DNA from: Eucalyptus grandis
Taxonomy: Eukaryota; Streptophyta; Magnoliopsida; Myrtales; Myrtaceae
DNA: 64,000 nt
Assembly (NCBI RefSeq): GCF_016545825.1
Contig: NC_052613.1
Location: forward strand, 50,698,112 to 50,762,111
Direction of reading: 5' to 3'
Below the pieces are notes generated by a model that ran no database searches, was not told where the DNA came from, and saw only the letters and a program-made list of their open reading frames with translations. Below are positions 39,701 to 50,106 of this stretch, piece after piece. The translations under genes and the position numbers were made by a program. Positions within the stretch are counted from its first letter, which is position 1, and the number at the start of each line of letters is the position of its first letter.

Positions 39701-41254
39701 GCAGAAGATCGAAAATCTTAGGGTTCTAGAAATTTTCTCAAAGCGTGATGGCTTACCATACACGCAAGAGCGACGCTAAGCCCTTGATTCTCGAATCGGT
39801 CTCTTAGCTTCCCCACATACAACACATAGTTCAGGAATCCAACCGTACCGCAGGACCACAAGGACGGCCTGCAAACCCCCCATTTGGATTGCAAGAAAAT
39901 GGTTAGAAGAATAGTAAATGAAATTGAAAAGTGACAGTATAGCTTGGCCTAAAAAATGGTCGTTCTTTACCTTATTTATACAGCCCTAGTAAGCAACAAA
40001 GTTACGACAAATTGTTTGTATGATTAGCATAAAAGGATGGTGAGCTATCTTCGCTAATCAAAAGCATACATAAAAATCATATAATATGGATATTCATATA
40101 TGTGTAAATCCTTAGGTGTCAAAGCACATGATATCTAAGCAAGTGGAGTGGGCGGTTCTAGGTTTCAAGTGGAACCTCAAATCCGTCAAACAGGTGCCTT
40201 AATATTTGAAATATTAAATATATTCTGCATACTTAAGAACTTGGAACTTATCTTATCACAAATTCCAAAATCTACTCAAGTTTTAACTGTACTCTTAATT
40301 GAATGATTGCAATGAATCAACACTTCTATTGACCACTATTTGCTACAATTTACTGACCACAATTCATATTTAAACATATCAAGATTATTAAATATTAACA
40401 AAGTAAAAATCTCAATCATGAATATTGTTAGAAATGGAAGTATAGACTAATAGCTTCAGATTACATAGTCATCATTGGACGTCATAGAATGCTATAAGAT
40501 TGCTTGAAAATAGAGAACAAGAAAAATATGAAAGTTTATTCTTGGTTCTACTTTTTAAGTTCTAGGTTTCCATCTGAAACCCAACACCTACCCGTTGAAA
40601 TAGGTTCTCCAATTTTTTAAAGTTGAAACCTACCCAACATGTCATAGAACTTGATGCTTACCCCTATTAGCAAGCAGAGCAGTGAGATCCAATAGCAAAA
40701 GGTGGGTGTCAATTCTTTTGTGGCTTTTCCATTATTGATTCCGGCTAGGGGTAGTGGCCAAGAGGTGTGGACGAAGCTCTCTCTTTTCCCATATTACTCT
40801 CCATTCTAATTGAGTTTTCTGATAGAAGTTGTACGGGTAGATTCAAGCAAGGGGTATTGATGTTTGGCATGCGGTATTTACGTCGTTTGTGCTTTTATTT
40901 AACTTGAGATGTGAAAGTTTAGAGATCCATTTTCGCAATTGCCACGTGTTTGAATCGTGGTAATGGACACTCATGCAATAATCAATAATTACGTCAGGTT
41001 GATCTCGCATATGATACAAATCAAATTTTAAATTCACGGAAAAAGTGGAAGGGAAGCGGAAGAACTGCATAGTTCATTAGAGACAACGTACATTACAAGG
41101 ATTTGATTAACAAGCCGAGACTGAAAAAGTACACATTATGGTTGGCCATACTTATATACTTTTCTAGTGAAGTGCCTCGTGCATGATTGGTATTTCGTTC
41201 TATGCATAAACTAACAAATGCTTCAAAGGCACTCGTTGACAAATTGTCTCGTGC

Positions 41255-41350
41255 ACGGGACGGCAGCCGGCGTGAGCTCATTGGCTTCTGTAGAGCCCCT
41301 GCGTCGTATCTTGGGAGATTTTCATATCAGCAAGCATGCGTTCCAGCGTC
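41255..41350 (-). pseudogene. Out-of-frame remnant of CUL3 beyond the truncation
   Basis: In a shifted frame the minus strand still reads LERMLADMKISQDTTQGLYRS, equivalent to LEGMFTDMKTSQDTMQGFYTS of the intact gene, followed by a stop. The segment between SGKTVSD and this remnant is missing, about 50 bp by eye. Homology to CUL3 ends near 41255-41270. Confidence 0.75.
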
Positions 41351-43574
41351 GAACTGAATTGACATCAGAAACAGTTTTTCCGGACAGAAGCCTTTCCGCC
41401 AAATGCTCTTCATAGTACTTCTCGAACACGTCCTTTTCTTGCAAGGAGCGGAACAACATCATCACCTTGTCAAGAATGACCTCCACGTCCTCCTCGCCGA
41501 CGCCTTCCAAGCCATTGCGTAGTTTATCATCAACAAACAACGAAATGAATTCAGGAGAACGAGCATTCAAGTTGATGAAGTACTCAAAGGATGAATTCAA
41601 AGCATTCTGGAACGTCTGATTGTTGTCAAATGCAGAACTTACGATCTTATCATACTTATCCTTTTCATCCAGTAGCCAGTGAACAAATTTTACAGGGTCT
41701 TCCAACCTCTCGGGATCAGTAACAGACTGCTCGCCAATCGCCCTTATATGAGAAGTCATCACATCTTGAACAGTCGAGAGGCCGTTGGGGACCCGACGAA
41801 ACAAGTTGTACATCCTTCCCAAGTCTTCATACTTATCGTCACGAAGCATGCTCACCAAGCCCGAATTCTCCATGCGCACCAGTACCGTCGTGCGATCTGC
41901 AATCATCTCCTTCTCCACGACGTTTATGATCTTAGCTTCGCTTGTGGCGTCCAAGTAGTGCGTTACTCTCTCCATTTCTTCATTAAGACGCCTCTCGGCT
42001 TCCTTCAGATACTTACCACAATCGCAAAACTCGATGAACTTCTGGGATTCGCCTCTGTAAAACTCGGCTGAGGCCTCCAGAAATGGCCGTTCGAATTCTT
42101 CCTGATAAACGGAAGAACCTAAATCCATCAGCATTTTAGTTACGTTCCTCATAATCCCTCGATTGATGACCTCGCCAGTTCTTTCTCTAAGCACTAGTTC
42201 TAGCAATGTATCTTGAAGCCTGGTGCGGATCTTGCTGGAGTAGATGACATTATCCCTCCAAAGAATCAACCCAAGCTCATGAACTGGGGTTTTGCGGGTA
42301 CTTTGGACGAAAGTTCTATCCATGTACATGAGCACGTCCCCGATCATTTGCAGTGCTGTATTATGATCGTTCCATTTCCTGTTTAGTTCCTCCAGAAACG
42401 AACCTCCTCGGGCATCTTCGATGGATTTCGATATTTCCTTTAGGTGAGCAGTCAAGGTTGTCACCAATCCAGAGTACAGCTTCTCCCCGAGCTTGTGCAG
42501 AACCATGTTGTAGGCGCTCCTATATATGAAGGCCCATCAAAAACATTATGATCCCACGACCCTACAACCGTCGCCCACAGACAATGCAACTCAATGCCGA
42601 CGCATAAAAGAGGACGAGTGCAGGTGCATTATGCCCTCGATGCTTTTTGCGAAACGACACAAAAACCAATTGGTGGAATTAGACCCATACAAAAGGGAGT
42701 TTCGTAATCCAATCAGATGGCCGCAGCCTCGACTGGAAACATCATTGCTAATCGTACTCAATAAAAGATAACGCGACCAGATCTATACCTCCATACAAAG
42801 AGCCACTCTGTATAAAACAAAGAAGTACTTCCCCAACAGAGCAGCTGAAACAAACGAAGGGCATAGCTCTGTTCTAAGACGCATAATTTTAAAGATTTCT
42901 AACCAAGGAAAGAAGCACCATGAAGAACGACCAAAGGTCATATACACGAGGTGAAATACCTAACATTAAAGAGTGAAATTATCGTGCGTAACATAACAAA
43001 ATGGAAAGCTTCATTTGTTTCACGAAAAATAAATAATTTAGAATTTTTTTTTCAAAAGCAATTGTTTGTATAGCTCGAAATAATTAGACAATAAAAAATA
43101 TTTGACAACTCGTGGATAATATAAGTAATTTTCATTTATTTGTTTTTATAAGAAAAATAAATAATTATTTTTAAGAAAATATTTTTTAGATGATTCACTC
43201 TTTGCAAAATAAATGAAGCAAAGTCAATATCCACTGCGATATAGAACATGGAAGATTTGAAAAAGCACGTCTGAACTGGGAAATCCTTAGACAAAATCCA
43301 CTGCGATATAGAACCTGTAGAGCTCCTCGAAGTTAAGGCCACTGGCGTTGTGATTGTAAATCTCGTGAATGGCGCGTTCCAATTTCTCCCACGTCCGGTC
43401 GGCGTACTTCGGATCCACAGCCACCTGCTGGAACGGGATAGCCTGCGTACTGCCCATGCTACCCGCCGAGGAACACCGACAATCATGCCCCGAAACGGGA
43501 AGTTTCTGCGCGCTGATCGCGGCCAAAGCTAGCAGAAAGACCAGACCCAGTCGCGAGATTGGACGACGAGCCAT
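41322..43574 (-). CDS. Truncated cullin-3 duplicate with signal-peptide-like leader
   Basis: Exons 43574-43315 and 42519-41322 join AG|G exactly as in the intact CUL3 at 16.1-19.1 kb, giving one open frame of 485 residues. The native start region (MSNPQKKRNF) is absent. Instead the frame begins MARRPISRLGLVFLLALAAI, a basic then hydrophobic leader like a secretory signal, followed by a Cys-containing linker. CUL3 homology starts around VAVDPKYADRTW. It continues through the cullin repeats with scattered substitutions to LLSGKTVSD, then ends in 13 unrelated residues after a frameshifting deletion. The cullin-homology domain, RBX1-binding region and neddylation Lys are missing. It could be a pseudogene, or an expressed fragment able to bind BTB proteins. 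The retained intron shows a DNA-level, not retrotransposed, origin. Confidence 0.6.
42980..43230. repeat. AT-rich insertion in intron of cullin copy
   Basis: The copied intron matches the CUL3 intron up to about 42977. It then becomes very AT-rich, with AAAATAAATAATT motifs near both ends, CTTCATTTGTTTC at 43010 and a reverse-complement CTTCATTTATTTTGC at the right end (about 43220). This suggests a small inverted-repeat element. An 18-bp sequence, TCCACTGCGATATAGAAC, is present near 43230 and again near 43298 next to the exon. Confidence 0.45.
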
Positions 43575-43789
43575 CCAACTGAGAGAAGTCGCAACTGAGC
43601 AGAGATGATTCGATTGGTGATTCGGACAGAAGAGAGAGTAACGCAGAGACGATTTGCTAGTGACGATTTCGAACGAACGAAGGATTGTCGGCGTCTTGAC
43701 TCGCTTTCTTTCAGTCAGAAACTTGCAGTGGAAAGGTTTTCTCCGGGATCTTTTCAACCTTGGCGTGCTTGCACGATGTCCATGTCGTT

Positions 43790-43864
43790 GACTTTTGTTT
43801 TCTTTATTTTTTGGGATCAAAACGATGACTTTTGTTTTCTTTATTTTTTGGGCGGCCAGATGCA
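43790..43864. repeat. 37-bp tandem duplication
   Basis: GACTTTTGTTTTCTTTATTT starts at 43790 and again at 43827, followed in both by TTTGGG. It lies upstream of the chimeric cullin gene. Confidence 0.85.
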
Positions 43865-43911
43865 ATCTCCTCTAGTGGAATAGGACCTGGTCAGAGAACT
43901 TTCAATGGATT

Positions 43912-44541
43912 ATGAAGTTTTTCTTTGGTAAAGACTTTTATCACTCCATTGCCCTTTTTTTTTTGTGCTCTTACATAAATGACGTCCTGTTCAGAAACCA
44001 CTCTGTCGTGGTCACTGCTGTAAAAAATCATCTCATCAAAGTGGTCAAGGATAAAGCTTTAACGTTTAAAAATGTGAATGATAATCATAGGAACATAAGG
44101 CTCCAGCGTAGTTGGGAGTTAGATCCTTGCATTTTCTCTCCTTATTCAGCGCAGCTTTAGACATCCATGGAGTGGATTGTAGATTGCTTTTGGAAAGAGT
44201 CGGGTGCTGAACGGCAACACGTCTACTGGTCGTCTTCGGTGTTGGACCTGTTTTGTGGTATTTGTTTGTTCTTTCTTTTCTTCTTTGCTGGTTTGGTTTG
44301 GTTAGTGTAGGAGTCTTTTGGCCCTGTGTGGCTTTCTCCTTTCTCCTCTGTTCCTTTGCCTTATATTGGCTGTTTTGTGCTTTGTTCCCCACTGGTGCGG
44401 TGCTTCTCTTGCATCCGGTTCCCTTTCACTCACGTTGACTTGTTGTCTTGCTGAGTGTAAGTTTTGTGGCGCCGGATTTTGTAATTATTGGTTCAAAGCT
44501 CTATATATTATTAATTCTCACCAAAAAAAAAAAAAAAAAAA
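43912..44541 (+). mobile_element. 5'-truncated LINE, 3' end only
   Basis: The coding remnant reads GKDFYHSIALFFLC, then NDVLFRNHSVVVTAVKNHL. This corresponds to the end of ORF2 of the LINE at 5693-11435 (KGKDFYHKMVCFSFGALCHL). It is followed by a T-rich 3' UTR and a run of about 18 A at 44523-44541. 5' truncation is usual for LINE insertions. I could not confirm a target-site duplication. Confidence 0.75.
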
Positions 44542-44581
44542 CAATGGCTTTTGTTTCGTATCTACTAGCGCTATTGGAACG

Positions 44582-45870
44582 GTAAAGACGAGTTCTTCGG
44601 ATTAAACAACCAGTTTACCAGGAAGGGCTTTAGTTCTCCAGGCCTTGGCGACCGAATCTGCCAACCGGTCGGTCTCGCGATAATAGCGGACGACTTGGAC
44701 TTCGAGGAAATGGGGGTAGACGCGATCTGCACTGTTCGATAATGGCCCGCAACTCCCACCGGGCCTGAACAGAACCCGCAAGAAGGCCTCCCAGCGAACT
44801 GCAGAGGAAGCTCTCGGTTTCCGAACACACCTGCTGATCAATTCTAGCTTCCAAGTACTTCAGCGACTCTGGCAAACTCAGGGCTCCAGCGTGAATTGCA
44901 GAGGAAGCTTGACCGATGCTTGCTGTTGCACCTTCCATCGTATCCCTCCAACGAACGATCCATTGAAAAGTTATCTTCAGGGAGCCTCCTCGTCGGTGGA
45001 CTCCATATGGCTGGTGAGTTACCTCGTACATCACCTGAAGTTTTCTTTTTTGGATGCCTTTTATGAAGAATCTGGTTCTGGGCAAGGGCTTGTCTCAACA
45101 ATATCGCCAGATACGGGCGCCGAGGGCGGAAAACGAAACTGTTTCTTGCTTTCCATAAATTCCAAAGGATCCCCCACAAGTGCTTCCAAGGAGGGTAAGT
45201 TGAAGCTGGGTATCCAGTTTCCATATTCATGTCCATGAAGTCCTTGAAGTCTGGTAAGAAGATGAACCTTGGTCGACATTCTGTCACTGTTCTGTATCTC
45301 GGATTCCATTAAACCCACTATTCATTGAGTAATGTCCTGATTTATTGTCAGTCCAGACCAAGCTATCCTTCTGGGAGCTCATACTTAAGTGATGCAAGTA
45401 TTTCATCCAGAGTTCGCTCATCGAATAAACTCCGTAGATTTTGCTCTTTCCAAGTACCATACTCCTTATTAATCAAGTCAGCCACTGTCTGAGGTTTATC
45501 ACCATTCGATGGCCTCCTATAACTTCTTTTTCTTTTTTACGATCTATCTTCACGAATGGGGATATTCTCCCCCTTACCACCTGCTGACTAATAGCTTCTG
45601 TACCCACGATTAATCTTTGCCATCCCCAAAAAGGGCAGGAGCCCTTTCCTGCTTGCCGAATATTAGCATGGGGAAAATAAATTCCCTTTAATGCCTGAGT
45701 GCATATAGCTAAAAAGGTCTTTACTAATCTCCATGTATGTTTACGCAACATTCTCTTCTTAAAAGAAATTAAGTCCTTCAAACCTAACACCCCACTATCT
45801 TTTCTCATTTTCTCCATCTCATTGAGTGCATATCTAATTTGGGTTTACTATTTCTCCGTTTAAAAGAAAT
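44582..45870 (-). mobile_element. LINE fragment, end of RT to RNase H, degenerate
   Basis: The minus strand contains GVLGLKDLISFKKRMLRKHTW (45473-45817 frame), like the post-RT segment RDILSFNKAMLGK of the LINE at 23479. Next come WNLWKARNSFVF (44844-45287 frame) and RNase H-like VVRYYRETDRLADSVAKAW near 44650. Stops and frameshifts interrupt it. No poly(A) tail is seen, so the 3' end is also lost. It faces the plus-strand LINE tail ending at 44541. Confidence 0.8.
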
Positions 45871-46673
45871 TAGTATATCTTTCATAAATTTGTTGACACA
45901 TAAATTTTAGCAACTCTGTTTATCGTATAGAAAAATTAGAGATCGATCCCAACCCCTAAACAAAAAAAATTGTTAAATTACATATGCACATTTGGGGCAT
46001 TGTTATTTAGTAATAATAAGCCCACATAAACTGCATTATAATTGGACTGAGTTAAGCAAGTATGCTTTAAACTTAATAGGTTAATCTGAACTATGCTTAA
46101 GAGAATGCAAAATTTGGCCAAGCCCATAGCAGCCAAAAATTTCACATAAGGGATGCACATGAGGAAAGTTAAAGTAGAAAAAATTGCGCTCTTTAATTGA
46201 AGAACAATAAAACATATTGAGCTCAAAATTTCAGTTATTGGATCGGAAATGAAAGAGATATTTTATTTTCCTATCTTGAATATATCACACAATTTTTTTG
46301 TTTCAATTTAGAAAAGAGATATCTCAAGAAAAGTTTTAATCTTTACCTATATAAAGCACATTGTTCTTTTGAGGTCAAGAAAGCTGTTCACGAGAGGGCT
46401 TCACAATACACAATAGAAAAGAAAAAAGGACCCAGGAGAGCAAAAAAAATAAAATAAAACATATACGCACGAGCTCTTTCTCTCTCCTACGGCCCCCTAA
46501 AAGGATTCCCATGTATCGTTGGATCACGCCCCAATTTTGTGGAGAGTTTGGTAATACGTTGTTCTTGGATTTGTCTAGTCAAGATGGTGAAATGATATTT
46601 GAAAGTATCTCTATGAAGGAAAAAATAGACTGGTTGGATTGCCAGAGAGTCCAACGCGCGATCGTTTGAAATG
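45871..46673. other. AT-rich intergenic DNA
   Basis: I found no gene or defined repeat. Open frames such as 45978-46226 (-) show no recognisable domain. Confidence 0.45.
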
Positions 46674-46687
46674 GTAAATATGCATTT
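46674..46687. repeat. SINE target-site duplication, left
   Basis: GTAAATATGCATTT is repeated exactly at 46887-46900, flanking the minus-strand SINE. Confidence 0.9.
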
Positions 46688-46886
46688 TTTTTTTTGTGTG
46701 TTGGAAGAACCGGAACTGCGAAATGACAAACAAGCCAGAAACCTCCAGGGTGACACTTAAGTAGGAGGATCCATCATCCCTGAGTCACACTTAATACACC
46801 TAGCGCATCCCCTGGATTTTGAACCATTCACCTCTGGATTGAGGATCAGTAGGGCCTTATCCAGCGGAGCCACCGCGGTCGGTGGT
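46688..46886 (-). mobile_element. tRNA-derived SINE, minus strand
   Basis: Read on the minus strand, it begins CCACCGACCGCGGTGGCTCC, has an A-box (TGGCTCCGCTGG, 46861-46872) and a B-box-like GGTTCAAAATCC (46814-46825), and ends in an A-run. It is flanked by a perfect 14-bp duplication. The first 25 or so bases match the SINE at 47670-47913, so both belong to one family although their bodies differ. It carries no protein and would depend on a LINE for movement. Confidence 0.88.
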
Positions 46887-46900
46887 GTAAATATGCATTT
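46887..46900. repeat. SINE target-site duplication, right
   Basis: This is an exact repeat of 46674-46687. Confidence 0.9.
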
Positions 46901-47651
46901 GTTCTAAGTCAAAATGTGTGGAAATTTTGACAAGACCTCTTCGACACTTGATTTTTCAACTTAACCAAAAGAATCAAGCATCAACGGTCCAGAAATCCCC
47001 TTGTGATGTCCACAGCCTCCTAAATGAATTAAACTTTGCATGTTTAATTAGTTAAATTCAAAACTCCAAAATTGCGATTGGTATGGATTTGAAGAAGTTC
47101 ATACTAAATGTTTATTTAGTAATCCATTAGGTTTCTCTTAGTAGTTCATCTTTGGGAAGGTCGCAGCAAGCCTTATAATTGGAAATTGGGATTTTGAGTA
47201 TTAACATTGCGTATTGGGTAAGGCTCACGCAACTGTTTTAATTAATAATCTATTTCTTCTATTGACTGCAATATGATGAAACACCAGGTATTTTCTTGTC
47301 TTTTCTATATTTGAGACCCTTAATTTATAAGCCATATTTCGTTTGAGAAATTGTGAACAACCACTGCTGAAAAAATTCCATATTTGTCAAGATTGATGGC
47401 TTGGCGTTTAGCAAGACTATATTGATTCAAAACAACAGCTAGCTTCTGACACTCTTTAATCTTCCTATCAAGAAAGAAGATAAAGTCATCTATAAATTGA
47501 TGATTAGACAAAGTTGAGCAACGTCTATTCAATTTAATCTTTGTAATGCTTCCATCTTTCACTGCTTTGTTCAAGAAATGAAGCAAAATAATCAACCGTA
47601 CTTCTTGAAGGTTGGGAAATAGAGGCAAAAATTCACCATTAAGTTCACACT

Positions 47652-47669
47652 AAGAAGACAAAGGTGACA
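47652..47669. repeat. SINE target-site duplication, left
   Basis: AAGAAGACAAAGGTGACA is repeated exactly at 47914-47931. The purine-rich start may partly belong to the tail in the right copy. Confidence 0.9.
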
Positions 47670-47913
47670 CCACCGGCCGCGGTGGCTCCGCTGGTTAAGT
47701 CTTCCCCACCGTGGGGGGACCCATTGACCCCTTCTAGGAGGGAGACGGTTCGACTTTCCGTGAAGATGCTTGGCATCTTACCCGTTCCACATGGGTGGTG
47801 GGTCCTCCCGTGGGGCCCCACGGTTTACCCCCCCGTCACCCCGGACCTACCGAGACTGTTCGTGTTGGTACGGTGCGCAGGTTCCCTGGGTCATCAAAAA
47901 AAAAGAAAAAAAG
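47670..47913 (+). mobile_element. tRNA-derived SINE, plus strand, nested in LINE fragment
   Basis: The element starts CCACCGGCCGCGGTGGCTCC, with an A-box TGGCTCCGCTGG (47683-47694) and a B-box GGTTCGACTTTCC (47747-47759). It has a GC-rich body containing a perfect 16-bp palindrome (CCGTGGGGCCCCACGG, 47808-47823) and an A/G-rich tail. It is flanked by an 18-bp duplication. It shares its 5' end with the SINE at 46688-46886. Both boxes look intact, so Pol III transcription is conceivable. Confidence 0.92.
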
Positions 47914-47931
47914 AAGAAGACAAAGGTGACA
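47914..47931. repeat. SINE target-site duplication, right
   Basis: This is an exact repeat of 47652-47669. Confidence 0.9.
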
Positions 47932-49168
47932 ATACATAATTAATGAAAGTCATTATGTATGGAAACCCATTTTTAACATAGAAGCCCTCAAAAAATCACA
48001 TGACACCCTATCATCTGCCTTATGTATATCTAATTTCTACACTGCTTGGAACTTTTACCTTCTTTTTGTAACCCTCAACTGATGCAACAACTCTTGAACA
48101 AACAAGATGTTATTTTGAATCAATCTACTACTCACAAAGGTACCATGCTCCAAAGCAATCAACTCAAGAAGCCAAGGTTTAAGGCGATTAACCATTACCT
48201 TAGAAATAATCTTGTTATCAAAGTTGCATAAACTTATTGGTCTGAATTGGATCAAGCTTTTTGGGTTTGACACTTTTGGGATAAGGGATATATGAAATCT
48301 ATTTAAATTGGGATAAAAGATAACTAAATCAAAGAAGCTTTTTACCATGATTGAATACATCTTGCTGAATTTCATTCCAGCGATGATGATAAAATTGATC
48401 ATTGAGTCCATCTGGCTTGGAGTCTTCATTATTCCCAATTGAAACACCGCCTCCTTTACTTCCTTCACATACACTTCAATTATCAAAATGATTTACATCA
48501 TCCAAAACCCAGTTAGGGTATTGATCTAGAACTTGTGGAAAATTTCCCGATTGAGTCGTACAGGGACTAAAAATTATCCATATTGTTTACTTCATTAATA
48601 GTATTCGAGTCTTCGATGGGCCTAATACTTGAAAAAGGCTGCTTAATTATTTAAGGAGAGCGCATTTGTGTTAAGAATAAAATATATTTATTGAAACGGT
48701 CTATCATTATTAATATTATTAGTGTTGTTGTTGTTGCTGCTGCTACTACTACTAAGTATTATTCTTGCGTGGGACGTTAATTCAATGAATTTAAGGCTAG
48801 TGAGGGTAACAACTAAATAGGCTTGTCGTGGGAGCTATATGGGCGAAACGCTATTAGATTGATGGAGGAGGAGGAAGATTTGAGAAGACACAGTCAACAG
48901 TAGAATGGATGCTCTAATGAGGAGATTAATAATGATTAACGTTGGAACACAGTACATTCTTGGAGAGAGTTTGCACACATTTTTTGACATAGTTTCCTAT
49001 AGAGGAGACTCTTGTTAATGTGCTTTGACAAGCTAATTAGTCAAAGGGGTCAATTTCTTCTTTAGGGAAGGAAATTGTTGGTATTGAAAGCAGGGTAATT
49101 CCCCGGTTACTGTCACCTCTCTACCCGTTTCCATTATTGAAGCAAGTGGGTCATCCTATACTGAAACC

Positions 49169-49172
<4 letters not shown>

Positions 49173-49215
<43 letters not shown>
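49173..49215. repeat. (CT)n microsatellite
   Basis: An uninterrupted TC run of about 43 bases. Copy A has a shorter CT-rich tract at the matching place (about 36390-36425). Confidence 0.95.
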
Positions 49216-49218
<3 letters not shown>

Positions 49219-50106
49219 CCCCCAAAGTATGGTGTTGATCTCAATGTTACGTGTTGTTTATTAAGGTTGGAATCGAAGAGGATTTGGAAGATCCTACGCT
49301 GAATGACGACGACCTATTCTTGACCCTATTTGAATGGTGGGGTCATGAAGATGCTGAGTGCATTATTTAATCATAGATAATGCGCATAGGTTTTACAAAT
49401 ATTTGCGTATTTAGAAGATTTTGTCCACTTACATTATTGATGAGGATAGCCGTTTTGGTACGCCATTCACATCATAATCATGATCCCCTTATCTTGATAA
49501 TAAAGTCCTATGATGGAGACACCAATTTCCTATTTGAATATCCAACCCTATCTGAGGTACTTGACCTGCGATTTCTTCACTTTCCCAATCTTTCATGGCC
49601 ACCCAACCTAATTCTTCATCTTCCAATAGACGAAATTCTCGGGATTTCTTCCTACATCATGTTAACGTAGATCGTTTTGTCCTAAAGGGTTCGATTTATC
49701 TTTACATGATGACAATGGAGTGTTTCATTGTCAATGCCATCATTCTCGAATTGAACTTTGATATTATTGTCGTAGTTTTGGTATGGGTTCAATGTAGTTG
49801 GATCGGGGCTATCATGGTCTGGCAATTTCTCTTGGCAATCCATGGAGCTTTTACATGACAAAAACCTAGAATGGACCATAGGTAATGGCGAAGAGAGCCA
49901 AAACGTGTCGTGATAGGTACTGTTCCCAGATCATGTGACCTATGTACCATCACCAGACATGGGCCGTTGAATTTGCGCCACCTATTATTCATTAAGACCG
50001 AAAAAGAAATGTCTCTCACTCTCTCCTCTCCTCTGGCTTTCGGTCTCATACCAACCTGCAGAACTCCGAGGACCACCATTGCATGTGCGAAGCCAACTCA
50101 AGCCAC

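Larger units (their letters stand above)
35620..41200. repeat. Segmental duplication, copy A
   Basis: Blocks of this interval are collinear with 48590-59400 in the same orientation. Anchor pairs are about 35670/48600, 36000-36230/48815-49070, 36480-36720/49260-49480, 37400-38650/50790-52040, 38880-39080/53020-53200, 39830-39960/58270-58410 and 40660-41160/58610-59350. Identity is high in short blocks (e.g. GAGAAACTTTGGACCCTAGG at 38909 and 53050) but interrupted by many indels. No complete gene was recognised. The truncated cullin copy starts just past its right end. Confidence 0.8.
47150..48500 (-). mobile_element. LINE reverse-transcriptase fragment, split by a SINE
   Basis: The right part (48055-48486) reads FHISLIPKVSNP, IQFRPISLCNFDNKIISKV and FVSSRLIQNNILFVQE, standard plant LINE RT blocks. 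The left part (47320-47628) continues with KLNRRCSTLSNHQFIDDFIFF, where the catalytic FADD has become FIDD. Further left, near 47200, an ALPNAML-like stretch follows after an internal deletion. A SINE at 47670-47913 separates the parts. The copy is old and non-functional. Confidence 0.82.

Noticed and set aside
41255..43574. Processed (retrotransposed) pseudogene origin for the cullin copy
   Set aside because: The intron is present and partly homologous to the CUL3 intron, so the copy arose at DNA level.
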